From: Xiphias gladius
Taxonomy: Eukaryota; Chordata; Actinopteri; Istiophoriformes; Xiphiidae
Length of the DNA: 64,000 nucleotides
Direction: 5' to 3'
Assembly (NCBI RefSeq): GCF_016859285.1
Contig: NC_053404.1
Location: 18,821,105 to 18,885,104, forward strand
A program made the position numbers and the translations under genes. This document shows, piece after piece, positions 1 to 39,132 of the stretch (its first letter is position 1; each line of letters begins with the position of its first letter). The notes under the pieces were generated by a model. The model was not told where the DNA came from and ran no database searches. It saw nothing but the letters and a program-made list of their open reading frames with translations.

Positions 1-1759
1 TAGTTCTTTTATTTATTTATTTTTTTATTGCTATTTTTAACCGATGTAGTGAATGAGCAGACTTCAAAATTTTCATTCAAGTATGGGGGGTTGGGGCTGC
101 GTGCTATTGACTCAATTGACAAGATCCAGTGGGGAGTAGCTCATAATTTGATGTGGTGATATTTCGGGAGGCGACAGGCTTTGGCTGTTGAGTCATTTGA
201 TAAGCACCGACACCCGCAGCATACAGCGACCGTGTCACACAGAAAATAGTAGTAGTAGATGAGGTTTGATAGACGGGACGTGCAACATATTGTCCGTCTT
301 CTAAAAGTTGTAAAGGTTGACACAGGAAATGTGGAGGGAGAGGTGCTGAAATCCGGGAGCTGGCTGAGATTTGAGCTGTTATCCAGGTCAAATGTGGACT
401 CATCTCTGGTGATCTTTTATCTCGCGTGAGTCATGAACTCACTTTGTTCTATTCTGTAGCTGTAATTTACAACTTGTCTTTTCATATCAAACTATCAGAT
501 AACGTGGAGGAGGGGAATGGCATGACTAACGTTCTATATTTGGACACCTTCGGGTGTATTGTCTCTCCTATACAATTGCCATTTGCTGCAGACAAAAAGG
601 AAGGTTGTGTTCAAATCTGAATCCAGTTTTTTTTTTTTTTTTGCAGCTTGATACTAGTCAGCAGAAAGTAGAAGACGGTGTTCACGTTCACCGTCAGCTC
701 GGTACATACTGTAAGCTGGACGAGAATGTCAATATTTGATGATTCTGCAAAACCCAGGGCTACGTTCAGTGCCAAAGAAAAAAAAAAAAAAAAAAAAACC
801 CACCTTCTGCGAAATCAGTGCATGGCAGCTAAAGTCTCATTACTGTTAGACTGGGGAAGGACTGTGGTTATGGCAAACATGGCAAGTAATGATGAAAACT
901 AACCCTGCGGGAGAGTCGGGCGCAGTACATCGCCGTCCACCACCCTGAGCTCCACACACTCGCTCCGCCCGTGCTACGTAAAGGGGCAACGCCGCTTTTT
1001 GCATTGGCGTTGGAATGTTGGAAATCGGAATCATACTGGACTGAGCTGTAGTCTGCTCAGATAGGACCAAACCCCTGGGCACCGTACTACACTCACGATA
1101 GAATATCAAAAGTAACAGCAACAACAGCAACAACAACAATGCTTAAATATTAATCGATTCTGTCCCTCCTGTCATTATTCTTTGTCTAAAAGATCCCAAT
1201 GCTTTGGGAGATGTACAAAGGAAGTTCAATGTTGCCGGGGTGTCAGTTATTTAGCTACAGGCTAAGAGTGGTAACCCTGTTTTTTTTTTTGTTTTTTTTT
1301 AGCATATATATAGGTTTACATTTTGGCAAATTGGCAGCATTAAAAGTCAAATAAGCTTTCAGTGGCTCCTGTTTGCGTTGAACCCACTGATGTGCCGACA
1401 AATATAAGTGGATCACTCTGATACTGAAGAAGACTTAAAAACTGTGATGATTCTCAGGCAAGTTCTGGGGTCATTAGGAGCGTCTTTTTTTTCTATGAAT
1501 TCCAAGCCGAATTACGGACATTAATTCGCGATGGACATTGGAGTTAATGACCCCAGAAAGTGTACGTCTCAATGAATCCAAAACACATGTGCATCATGTC
1601 TGTGTGTCCAGGTTCGACTGGATTCTGACTCAAATTGTGGCACCGAGGGTTTTAGTAGCTTAACTGACCGTAACTGCATTTCACCTCACGCAGCTGGACT
1701 CAGGTGTTTCTCTTGCTTTCTGTCTAGCCAGTGTCAAAGCATCCCAGCTGGCTCTTGCT

Positions 1760-1776
1760 GGGGGGGGGGGGGGGGG
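1760..1776 (+). repeat. Poly-G run (17)
   Basis: Seventeen consecutive G. It can form G-quadruplex structures and is also prone to sequencing length error. Confidence 0.9.
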
Positions 1777-3322
1777 CAGCACTCGTGTTTTCCGAGTGCT
1801 GTTTGAGGGTTGGAGCCCGATGGTGAGCAAACAGTCTGTGTAGCCTTAGGTTCTGCGTATATATAGCACTCAGCCTCAATACTGATGACCCAAATCACAC
1901 ACACACCACAGATAAATCGTGCACCAGAGGCTGTGGCCGAATTTTAATCTGGGGCTTTAGAACAATGAAGCAAAGTAGTGGTGTTCGTCTTCGTCTGTTT
2001 GTTTCTGTTGTTCATCACTATATTGTATCTGCCACCAAAATGTACATGTATGTCATTAAGCCTGAATCTGTACTTTGTTATGATAATGAATTTACCGTTT
2101 CGCTCATGAATACTTTATGTGTTTTGGTTCCGATGTCCCCCTGTGTCTGCGTGCAGTCATTAGCAGCCCATTAGCTGCAGCACTTCCCTTATCGTTAACA
2201 CCTTGTTCACACCTGAATAGTCTATTAGGTTACAATACGCCCGGGGCCCCATTTAAAAACGCCGTGTTTGCGCAAAGTTTTTTCATTTCAAGATCCTCCT
2301 CTCACGGGAAAATAGGATTTTATGAAAACAAACCTGACAGCAGAATGTGCACCCTTCATTGGAAGCTCTGACTGTTCATGCAAACATCAGGGAGATGTTG
2401 AGAACTGATGGTGCCAGTGGCAAACTAGCGTTATGAATCCAAAGTGGTGTAATAACCCTCCTCACAGAGTTTATTACAGTCAATTTAAAACCACATTCAG
2501 GCCCTAACTGTGCCTTTTTTTTTTTGTTTGTTTTTTTCCAATACCTGGATTGAGATGACAAGCAGCCATTATGAGGTGTGTAAATCGGGTCACTCTGAAC
2601 AGGATGGCCTATTTACCTGGTTCACTAATGCAGCTTCATTCATCCGTCCTCCGGAGCTGTGTCCTTTTTCTCTCCGCGGAGGAACATTGCCGTTGAGTTT
2701 CCTCTTAAAGAAGCAAGAAGCCAGAGGAAGTTTTCCGCAGTGTTCCCCTGAACTCGTCTGTAGTGGTTTGGATTTCTGAGATGGAGGTGTTCCCACTAGC
2801 ATCACTTGAAATTTCTCTTATTTTTAGGCGTTAATGTTCCTTCTGGACCTTTTGTGGGACCTTTGTCTTACTGGTCACACCACAGCCATGACCACTGACT
2901 CAGTAAACACCAGGTCTTTTACTTATGACTTATTTCCAATTTGACCAAATGAATTTTGCATTCATTCATTTATTTATTTATTTATTTATTTTACCGTGTA
3001 TACGTAGACTGTATTCACAGTGGGCCTCTCACATCATTTTGATTAACTGTAGAGCCCATCACATAATGGATATTTATGACGGAAAAATGCATATAGGTAA
3101 ACATAGATCAGGACATTTTTTTTAGTGTAACGCATCACAGTTATCTGGACGAGGTTGCAGAGGCCCGGTCACTCCCATGGAAGTCAATTGTGACGGTGTA
3201 CCACGGCAATAGCCCGTCGTCGAAGCCCCTCCTATTTGTGGTCCCACTGGCGGCATTGCTAAAAGACGAAAATTTGCCGTGTCCTAACTCCATCCTCTTG
3301 ATGGCGCAAAGTTAACAACAGG

Positions 3323-3653
3323 TTGCATTCATGACTTGATTTGAGAGCTGTTTCTATTAATTTCTATTACAACAGTAGCGCTGAAACGATTAGCTGAATA
3401 GCCGATGAGGTGATCCATAGAAAAATGGTCACAAACATTTTAATCAATCAATCATAAATTTTCAATTTAGCTTTTCAGGCAGTTTTTTTTTTTTTTTGTT
3501 GCATTCATGACTTGATTTGAGAGCTGTTTCTATTTTTCTATTACAACAGTAGCTGCTGAAACGATTAGCTGATTAGCCGATGAGGTGATCCAGAGAAAAA
3601 AAATGGTCTTTTTTTTTTTTAATCGTCATCATTTAAATTAGCTTTTCAGGCAG
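3323..3653 (+). repeat. Local tandem duplication of about 160-175 bp
   Basis: The block starting ttgcattcatgacttgattt is at 3,323-3,482 and again at 3,499-3,653 with small indels and substitutions. Each copy includes one end of the gctgaaacgattagctgattag TIR-type element, so a transposon end was duplicated together with flanking DNA. Confidence 0.85.
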
Positions 3654-3686
3654 AAATGTGTACTGCTTTTTTTTTTTGTTTTGTTT

Positions 3687-3780
3687 GAAAAATGACTTAA
3701 ACGATTAATCAATTATCAACATAGTTGCTGATATCTGGCGATCAACTCATCAGTTACTCAGCTAATCGTTGAAGCTCTGT
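3687..3780 (+). mobile_element. Fragment of TIR element family A (aacgattaatcgat type)
   Basis: Begins gaaaaatgacttaaacgatta and ends gctaatcgttgaagctctg. This is one end of a non-autonomous element that is very common in fish genomes, also present here at 4.4, 16.9, 19.5, 35.3 and 61.2 kb. Family assignment is from memory of the pattern; no transposase is present. Confidence 0.6.
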
Positions 3781-3854
3781 AACGGACTAAACGAATAAGT
3801 AATTCATCTAAAAAAATAAATGATAGATTAACTGATAAAGAAAATGACACCTAG

Positions 3855-4070
3855 AATGGCCCTCAGCAGTGTGCGTACCTCCACCAAAGCCAGTGTCAAA
3901 AAACATACACCAGACTTCAGAGGGGAAAAAAAAATCAAATTCATAGTAATCGATCCGGATCAGCCCCTTCCCTGGCCCATGTGCCATCCCTCCACCAAGT
4001 TTGGTGCAAATCGGTCCAGTAGTTTCTGCATAATCCTGCTGACAACTAAACAAACAGGGGTGAAAATTAG
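3855..4070 (+). mobile_element. Interspersed repeat family D fragment
   Basis: Contains cctccaccaagtttggtgcaaatcggtccagtagtttctgcataatcctgctgacaa, a sequence type found dispersed in many fish genomes. The open frame across it has no recognisable domain and is probably repeat-derived. Confidence 0.5.
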
Positions 4071-4367
4071 TTGCAGCCCTATTTAACAATGACGTTTTTT
4101 AAAAGGAGAAACCACAACATCACATTCTTATATTGTCCAAACAGATAATATAGCCATATATAAATATATATATATATGAATGTATGTATATGTATATGTA
4201 TGCGTATGTATTTATATGTATGTGTATGTATGTATAGCCTTCAGAATCATTTTTAAATGTTACAGTAAAAACAAAACAAACAAAATGATATAAGATGCCG
4301 TAGACATGGATTTCTTATTCTCCCGAGTAGGTCATCTACCGCAATTTTGTGGTTTGTAATAATAACA

Positions 4368-4720
4368 TAGCTGCAACTAGCGACTGTTTTTATTATTGTA
4401 TAATCTGCCAATTATTTCCTGCCTATAGATCGATTAGTCGTTCAGTCTATAAATTTCAAAAAATGGTGAAAAAAAAGAAAAAAAAAGAAAACAGTATCCC
4501 AGGACACAAAGTTACAACCTCTAAATGCTTGTTTTGACCAACTAACAGAACCCAAAATATATATTCAGTTTACGATCATCAGTCAAAGCAAAGCAGCAAA
4601 ATGTTACATTGGAGATCCTGCAACCGGCAAATGTTTGGCATTTGTCCTTGAAAAAACGACGGAAACAATTAATCAATTATTAAATCGTTGCCGATGAATT
4701 GACTAATTGTTGCAACTTTA
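4368..4720 (+). mobile_element. TIR element family A, near full length
   Basis: About 350 bp, starting tagctgcaactagcgactg and ending gactaattgttgcaacttta, so the ends are inverted repeats (tagctgcaac / gttgcaact). The middle shares motifs with the other copies (gtctataaatttcaaaaaatgg, cagcaaaatgttacattgg). Non-coding, probably a MITE. Confidence 0.7.
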
Positions 4721-4788
4721 CATCCTGCATATGCAGGTTTGTCTGATTTATAATGCCCGTACAATCAAACAGATTCACTCACGAATGA

Positions 4789-31090
<26,302 letters not shown>

Positions 31091-31431
31091 CCTGTAAAAC
31101 ACCCTCTCACACACGGTCGCAAACACACACACGCACACACACGCACACACACACGCTTAAGCTGCTCTCATCCATCTCCTGATTCCGGAAAAAAATTCAA
31201 AATCACCAAATTTGGAGACACATGGCTTTCCCCCGAACAGTGATGAAATGTTAGTACGTCGTTAGTAAACGGTTGTGACTTTTTCTGTCCCCAACAAAGC
31301 AAAAGATTCTGCATTGACAAATGTTGGAAAAGTCGCATGTTTTTCTCCCGTTCAAATAAGCCAACAGCAAAAGGTAGTCGTGTTCAGTTTTTTCTAAATA
31401 AGTCATTAATTTAAATTCTAAATAAGTAATT

Positions 31432-31674
31432 AATAAAAAGGCTCTAACAGTAATCCGTGACAATTGCAGTTGTAACTGTTATTAAATGGATTTTGGTCCA
31501 GATGCTCTGCAGCCATTGATGTGGCATCCTGATAAATGAAAGAGCTGTATCTTGCTGGGGGAAGGACAACCTCCCGCCAAAGGCATATTTCACAATCTGG
31601 CAACCCAAATATGTCTTGTTAATGGGTTATAACCAATTTATAAAGCATTGGTATGTGGTTTATTCACCAATAAA
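31432..31674 (+). terminator. candidate poly(A) signals inside duplication copy 2
   Basis: AATAAA occurs at 31,432-31,437 and 31,669-31,674, about 340 and 580 nt after the copy-1 stop codon. In copy 1 the same hexamers are intronic (30,294 and 30,532). The duplication therefore places potential polyadenylation signals downstream of copy 1. Use is not shown by the sequence. Confidence 0.35.
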
Positions 31675-32036
31675 GGCACAATAGAGCATTTAGTAACCGA
31701 TAAACCCTTTATGAGGTGTACTTTACTTATAATTAAGCATTAAAGCAGCTACAAATTAATTTTCTCCTTCTAACTTTTGAAGTTACATCGTAGAAAAACC
31801 AAACACGTAATCTACTAAAAGCAAAATAGGATGATCTTAGTGTCTTTATTCTCATTATCTACCAAAATAGTTTGACCACCTCTCACTGCTCTGATGTGAA
31901 ATCTCCCCAAACTCAGTGTATCCCCTTAAGTGTGTGTCTTGCTTTTCGTGTGTCTACGTTTTAGAGAATAGTGGTTAAAACCAAAAAAAAAAAAAAAAAA
32001 GTGACCCGCCCCTCCTGTGTTTCTGCATCCTCATAG

Positions 32037-32234
32037 GACAGGGAGGGGGAGCTAGCGCTGATTGACAGGCTGTTGGCCAATCCCCAGCTGTCGTCGGCTG
32101 AGTTCCAGGAGTGGAAGAGAGCCTATCAGGAGCTGTTCGCTCAGGAGCCAAACTCCACTGCCGAATCAGACCCCGGCCCGCCACTGACCCCCTCGCTCTC
32201 TCACACACACTCCTACATCGAGACCCACGTCTGA
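32037..32234 (+). CDS. cnksr2: cnksr2 last coding exon, duplicated copy 2
   Basis: A complete second copy of the terminal exon, with the same catag acceptor, reading frame and ETHV-TGA end. I see one substitution in the coding part, CCT to ACT, turning NSPAES into NSTAES. The upstream intron sequence, including branch and pyrimidine region, is copied too, so it could be spliced as an alternative last exon; otherwise it would lie in the 3'UTR of transcripts using copy 1. An assembly artefact (two haplotypes joined) is the main alternative. Confidence 0.8.
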   Translation, partial: DREGELALIDRLLANPQLSSAEFQEWKRAYQELFAQEPNSTAESDPGPPLTPSLSHTHSYIETHV

Positions 32235-34870
32235 CCTGTAAAACACCCTCTCACACACGGTCGCAAACACACACACGCACACACACGCACACACACACGC
32301 TTAAGCTGCTCTCATCCATCTCCTGATTCCGGAAAAAGAGTCGAACAAACTGCGGCTGACGTTTCGACGCAGCGGGGGTTGCGGTCGGCGAAGGTTTTGC
32401 ATCGGAGCAGATAGTGGCGGATGGTTTCAAGAGAGGGAAGTAAGGACAACCTGATCCGCATCTCCCGATAGCTTTCGGCGGCCACGGTGTACAGGTGCAA
32501 CGCGACAGCTCTCTGAGGAGACGCCTCTTGTGCCCCTCGCGTCCCATCGGCCCACGAGCTGATTGGTCACGCCACTCCAGCTGGCTCGGGGGCGGACGCG
32601 AGACTGATTCTCAAGTATTACATGTTAGCTTCTGTTAGCTTCTATACCTAAAATACTCCCCATGGATGTAAGGGATCCCCACGACTCCCTCCTGCTTGTT
32701 GTGCCATGTTTATACTGACTGCACGGTGTCTCATAAGACAGTGTCTAATGGCCTCGGAGCGACACACGTTGTATCCCATCAGGCCTTTCACCTGATGTCT
32801 GTGATGATATTTTCTCCACAGTGAGTGTTACAGCAGAGAACAATAAGCACTGGTCCTTTTTTTTTGTTGTTTTTTGTTTTGTTTTGTTTTTTTTGAATCA
32901 ACTAGTCTCGGGTACTATCTAGTTTTAGACACTTTGTTTTGTGCCGGTTTGGTAGAAACACGTCCTGTGCTGGGCTGGACCTGAAGCATGCACACTCGAC
33001 GGGACCCATTGAAGGGAAAAATCCACCTTCAGAACATTTTAACGCTGTTAACTTACACTTCGACACAGTTTATGTCGCATTTAGAAGCCCATGTTGTGCT
33101 ATGTTTGATATTTTGGTACATCAAGTTTTATTTACTTATTTATTTTTTATCTTTTAGTTAAGGATCATCATCGTGTTACTACACTTGAAAAGTCTCTATT
33201 GATTTACGTGCAGCGACGTAATGGCCTGGTTCTGTCTCAGGATCTAATTGGTGATGTATTCCCACAGGGACCAATCCCCTTGTAGGTACTATAGCGCTCA
33301 TCGATTCCTCCCTAGGCCTAAAATACTTTCTTCATCTTTCTCTTTTTTTGCAGTTTACGGTGCCACTTGCACCTTGTATTAATATGGGATCTGTTTCTGG
33401 ATGATGACATCTCCTCCACAGGCGTATACACCTGGTATTAATAAGCACTCTTATCATCTCAATCGTGCCCGCGTTGGGATCGGATCTCGCTTACAGATGT
33501 CGACAAACAAGGCGCGTGCCAGGTCAAGGGAAGCGATGCCATCGGCTGGCATGGCTTCTAATTTTTAAATCTCGTTTTGTGGGAGACATCTTGCTGGCCA
33601 CTGCTACAACTTCTGACTTTTGCCGGGCAGCGTAATCTCACAGGAAGAGGTGGAGCTAAGCAACCTTTAACATTTGGTTCTACGAAAGGGATTTTTTTTT
33701 TTTTGTTCTTTTCTCTTACTTTGTATATTTTGACCGTTGGGCTCAAAAACACTATGGAAAAATTTCAATGTATGTGAAAACCCATTTCGGATTCAGATTC
33801 TGATTCTGAATATGGTCCACGAATTGCACTTGCACCTGGCTGGGATCCGATCACAATGCGAGCCCGACATGCATTTTCCTCTAGAGATGGGAAATCCAGA
33901 CACGGATGGCATGTCAGTGCCAGGTGTAAATGAGGCATGTATCTCCATAAAACCAATAAAGTTTATTTATACACATTCCCCAATCCCATTATATCTTTTA
34001 ACAAAGTGGGAACACCTTGAAAGGGGGAGACGAGATTCTTGTACTTTGCCTCTGGATCTATTTTCAGGTTTTTTTTTTGTTTTGTTTTTGTTTTTTTTTA
34101 GTAGCTTTAATGGGCACCTTCATCCTAACCATAAAAACTGAGATACTGTCACCATGGCGACTACAGGCATGTGAGACAAAAAACAAGTGGTGAAGCTGTT
34201 CTGGTCGCCTCATTCATTTCTACTTCAATTAAAGTAGAAGAGTTTAGACCCTTTATCACAAGATGGCTCCTGACAGTTTCATTGATTGTGCTTCATGTAC
34301 CAGTGTACGCGTTTCAAAGTGTGGGCTTTTCCTCGGAGACCGCTCGGCCGCTCCGTGTCCAGCATGATCACATAGAGAATACGAGGAAATATTTGCATAG
34401 GAATTGATATATGGATCTCATAAAAATACATTAGTTCGTTAGATGTACGCTGCCGCCAAGTGACTTGAAACTCAGAGACACTGCGCAAAACTAAGAAAGC
34501 AATCATACACGCAAATACACGTGCACACACCAATAAGCGCACAGAAAAACACACAGTCCTCTCAGTTTGAATGCTCTTTCTATGCTGCTGCCCGTGGTTG
34601 GTTGTAGTAGCATGTCTTTGTTGTAGATAAACACAATATTTCCTTTTCTGTTTTTGTGTTTGAAATCTCTAGATACAGTAGATCTCTCTTTGTAGAGTGC
34701 AAACTAAGTGTCTTGGATCATGTTCTCTAATTCTATCGGGTTTTTCTGGACAGACTGTCGTTGAGTAAAGATTGTTTAATGTTAAAGCTATAAATTATGG
34801 TTTAAAAAAAACAAACAGTATTTATTTACGTGATCAATCTACGTGTTCTGTTGAAAGAAGAGGGTGGGTC

Positions 34871-34876
34871 AATAAA
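34871..34876 (+). terminator. candidate cnksr2 polyadenylation signal
   Basis: AATAAA followed within about 30-60 nt by a T/GT-rich stretch (tttggtgatttgg, then tgtttttgtggattgttttttttt), a good arrangement for cleavage. An alternative hexamer lies at 33,955. Both are downstream of copy 2 of the terminal exon. Confidence 0.4.
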
Positions 34877-35344
34877 GTTTGGTGATTTGGATGACGCTGT
34901 TTTTGTGGATTGTTTTTTTTTTTTGTGGATTTGTGGACGTTGAGGAGGAGAGGGCCGGAGGGATGATGTGCACCGGTAACAGCTGCAGTAAGACTATGTG
35001 AATACCAGCGGTCGGTTTCAGTTGATCCGTCACAGTTTCACTTACAGAGTTATACATTCACTGTTGTGTCCGATGTGCGACAAATATTGACGCTGACATT
35101 TGTTCTACTCCTCGAACGCTCTCGCCGAAGCGGGATCTTTTTAGCTCCTCTGATTTTGCACGTAGGTGCAGAGCTGTGCAGTGAGCTAAACACACTCCCA
35201 GTGGAGACAAGGAGTTGTGCCTTTGCTGGGAGCGACTGTGAAACTGTGAAAACAATGACTGGACAACAAATTTAATGATTAACGATTACACATTAGAAAA
35301 AGATGAGATGCCACAAAATGATAATTAGTGAAAGATAAAACAAG

Positions 35345-35683
35345 TATGGCTACAACGATTAGTCGATTGAAAGGAAAGCAATTGCCAAATATTTTGATAA
35401 TCAGTCAATCAAGTCATTTTTCCAAACAAAAATATTGAAAAATTGGGTGCTTTCACATTGTCAAATGTGAAAATTTGGTGTTTATCTTGGTCCTAGACTA
35501 AAGCAAATCTAACATTTTCTGGTTTTGGTCTGTTGATCGGACAAAACAAAACATTTAATGAAGTCAGCTTGTGCTTTAGTAAACTGTGAGGAGCATATTT
35601 CACTATTTCCTGATGTTTTATAGAGCAAACGATCAATCGAGCAACTGAGAAAATAATCAGCCTTGTTATTAGGGCTACAACTA
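35345..35683 (-). mobile_element. TIR element family A
   Basis: Runs from tatggctacaacgattagtcgattg to ggctacaacta. Internal motifs (tttcacattgtcaaatgtg, gttttggtctgttgatcgg, gtttatagagcaaacg type) match the other copies. Oriented as the 16.9-kb copy. Confidence 0.65.
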
Positions 35684-35714
35684 ATAAGAGTTTACAGCCA
35701 TGATAGCAGCTCTC

Positions 35715-35760
35715 TGGGCTGTACTATGGTGTCCACATACTTTTGGACATTTAAGTCTAC
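35715..35760 (-). mobile_element. Tc-like terminal repeat fragment (family E)
   Basis: ggtgtccacatacttttggac is the reverse complement of the gccaaaagtatgcggacacc word found at 45.5 kb. Such ends are typical of degraded DNA transposons in fish; only the end is seen. Confidence 0.45.
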
Positions 35761-37596
35761 ATGTACAGCCTACTAGTGAACCACTGTAGACTGTTAATAT
35801 GAACCTCATGTTGATTGTATTTCAATAGAAAATGATTAAATGAAATGTGAATAGACTGTCCACCCTCACTGAGATCGTCAGTAAAAATATTATATCAGCG
35901 AAACTCATATTTATGATTAAGTCGTAAAATTAACATTTCGGAAAAATGTACAGCAGCATTCCTCGAGGAAGCTAAGCTGCGCCAGTTGTCCAGAAATATT
36001 AGCTAACCTAATACCACCCTGATCCGAAATGTTTGCGTCAACCGTCCTCATTTGATTTTCGATAATAAACCAGCTTGTAAAGTAACCAGGCAGGTTGTCG
36101 TCAGAGAAAATCTTAGCGAGACATTAAGATAAGATGCTATTTAGTTCAAATGACTCTGACTGAAACTGAGATAAATTAAAGAAAAACACCATGACACGTC
36201 AATTTCACAATTCCACCTTTATTCGTACATATTAGTAACTGAATGAATGTGTGAATTTTTCAAATATTCTCCAGTGGTTTATGATCTTATCATGCAGGTG
36301 TGATTACACTGAGTTTATTTGATCCATCAGAATTAATACACATACATTACTTAATGATAATTACCAATTGGAATGTTTAATTGTACCACTCTGCAAAAAA
36401 AAAAAAAAAACTGCATTCAATTCTAACAATTTTTTGACCTTAATTGACAATTAAACTGATTTTGTATATAAAGTACTTTAAGTTGCCTGTATGTGTAAGT
36501 TTTGAAGTCGTACCCGTGCACTACACTGCAAAAAAGTATTTTTTTCATGCATATTTTTATTGACGATAACGACTACAGGATATAACGAGGCATCCAATTC
36601 ATTTTGAATGCAATATTACCCTCAGACATTGTGGAACATGTTAAATAAGTAACGTTTATGCGGACGGCACAGAATGTGTTCAGGATTAAGTGGAAGCAGA
36701 TACAAGCACAAAAGTCACGCACGAATAGTCAACTCCAGCAGGTTACCAAGCTACTAGCCACAAATCAAGCATATGGTTTCCTGCAAACGCTTCTTCTACT
36801 CTGCAGCTTTAACCCACTTTTTTCCATTTGGCTGCCAGTGCCGACAGAATTGGGTGAAATGAGAAAACCCCTACAGAAAAAGGGTTATCGTTGGTTTGCT
36901 TCTATTTCCGTATCTATCTTATAGAAAACTTGAATTATTCATCACTAGTAAATAAACAGGAATGTCACATGCATGGAACTTTTATCTACAACTTCTATGA
37001 AATATTCAGCTTAGCTTCACTGTTGTTTTTATTTCAAAGACACCCCCCTCCACCTCCATCACCCTATCTCCTGTTCTGAGTTCTGCTCTATTCTCTCTTA
37101 TGTCTGATAGCCTCCGCCGCAGTCTGGCTCAGCCTCCTCCTGAACACGAATCTATTCAAGAAATTACCTTCTTCTGACTATATCTCCTCACCTCTCCTCC
37201 ACTCGTTCTCCAAACCCGCTTTATCTCTGTCCTTAGCTCCTGTTTTAGTGCTATTTGTAGAACATTTTCCACATTAGGTCACAGGAATATCATTGACAAA
37301 ACACTATCTCACTTCTAACTGGTGATCGCTTGTTGTTTTTGGTGAGCTCGGACTGAAAGCTTATTCTACTGTTACATTTGTTGTAATAAACTCTCCATAA
37401 CAGTATTAGCTAAATATCTAAAAACATGGAATACTGTAAATAAATCTAAATTACTGTAATTAAACCTGTAAATAAATCAGTCAAATCAGCGTTAGCGATA
37501 TGATATGAACATGCACTCGAAAACAACAACAAAAATACAATAAAATGTCCCCTTTAGCCAGTGTTATTTTGTAAATAGTGTTGACATGTTTTTCTT

Positions 37597-38165
37597 AAAT
37601 GAATAGTTCAACACTGTGGGAACTACACATTCTTTTTCTTGTCAAGAGTTTGAAAAGAAAATCTATAGCTAGAACCAGGAGATGGTTAGCTAGCCTAGCA
37701 TAAAGACAGGAAGCAAAGGCAAAATGGCTAGCCTGGCTCTTTCCAAGGGTTAATAAAAACAGCCTACAAGTACCTGTAATAAAACCCACTAACTAAAACT
37801 TCATATCCCGTTTGATTAAAATGTAAAAAAGCAAAGTGTAAAAACAAAAAGATGTAGTTCTACGGGAAGTTAATGCAGGGTTTTTGCTTCATATATAAAC
37901 TGACACGAGAGTGGTACTGATCCTCTCATCTAAGCCTCTGTAAGAAAGCAAACAAGCAAAGTGTATACCTGATAATGTGGAGTGGCTTAGCTTGGCATAA
38001 AGACTGGAAACGGGAGAAAATGGCTAGCTTGGCTCTGTGCAAAGGTAGAAAAACAATGCTTATGTTATATGTTTGTTTTTTCTGTAAAAAAAACCAGAAG
38101 TGTGTCAACAACAATAAGGTATCGTTTTGCGTGGAAAGTTATGTGCCGACATTAATCCTGGAACT
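37597..38165 (+). mobile_element. Family B element(s), rearranged
   Basis: Left-arm words (gttcaacactgtgggaa, ggagatggttagctagcctagcataaagacagg, ggctagcctggctctttcc) are followed by right-arm words (gagagtggtactgatcctctcatctaag), then by a second left-arm-like set at 37,975-38,050 (ggcttagcttggcataaagactggaaacgg). Two partial copies or one rearranged copy. Confidence 0.6.
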
Positions 38166-38710
38166 CACTCACTCCTCCTAATAGCAACACTAAAGATAGC
38201 CGACTGAAAGCAATGTCAATGTTACCTCCACATCCACAGCGCTGGATAGTTAGTTAGACCTTTTGTCTGATTCTCAATGGACGGTAGATGAAGTTTGTCC
38301 ATTCATCTTTTTCTTCCACCGTAACGTCAGGTAACGTTGCCAACAGACACATAACTTTCGCAGGGTGTTTTCTTATCAAAGCAGTGCAGCAGGTCAAGCG
38401 GCTAAACCTTTTTTTCTGAACGAGAGATATTTTGGGCAACAGAGGAAAGTGTTTTACTAGTCAGGAGCTGCGGTGCATGATTCCACAGAGGCAGGTTGTT
38501 GACACTTTGCATTAAACCTTGTCCATTCGTCCGTCTTTCGCTTTATTGTCTAGTTTTTATTTATTGATGGAAAATGTAATACATTTCATCATAGTTCTCA
38601 CTTTCAACGGTTACTTTTTGCCTACTTTCAACTCGTATGTAGGTACACTCTCCATGTCGAGTGATATAGCCAATGTAAAACTGAGAAAATGTTATTTCAT
38701 CATAAAACTC

Positions 38711-38716
38711 TTTATT
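38711..38716 (-). terminator. candidate klhl34 polyadenylation signal
   Basis: TTTATT on the plus strand reads AATAAA on the minus strand, about 420 nt downstream of the klhl34 stop codon. It is the nearest canonical signal I noticed; a short 3'UTR is inferred. Confidence 0.35.
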
Positions 38717-39132
38717 CTGTTTAAAAATTATTTGTATGAACTTGATAGCGAAGGACAAAGGTAGTACAGGCGTCCGGGTAGAAAGTGAAGCTGTTGAGGC
38801 GGGTGGTGGTAAACATTTCATCTCTGACAACCCACTTTCATTCCTCAACACAGGCCACAAAGCTTTCTATATCGAGGGGGATACTCATTTGCTTTCTGTT
38901 TGTTTCTTTCCTGACTGAGACCCAATAGTTTTAGTTCCCCGTGTTCAACCCCGTGTAACTTTGATAGACGGAAGAGTCCAATTTATGATATTGTCACATC
39001 GTTATTTTAACGTGTGCTCCGTTCTCAGCGTTTTGAGATTACTTTGCACCTACTTGTAAGTGAAATAGCGCCACTATAGGTGCGCAGCTAAGTTGCACAG
39101 TATCTTAAACATTTTCTCACACTGTGTACACT

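Larger units (their letters stand above)
32235..39132. other. cnksr2 3'UTR region and intergenic spacer to klhl34
   Basis: A 6.9-kb region without a convincing ORF. The proximal part is presumably cnksr2 3'UTR if copy 2 is used. Canonical AATAAA hexamers on + lie at 33,955-33,960 and 34,871-34,876. Interspersed repeats occur at 35,345-35,683, 35,715-35,760 and 37,597-38,165. The 37.03-37.25 kb part is pyrimidine-rich on + and matches nothing I know. Confidence 0.7.
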
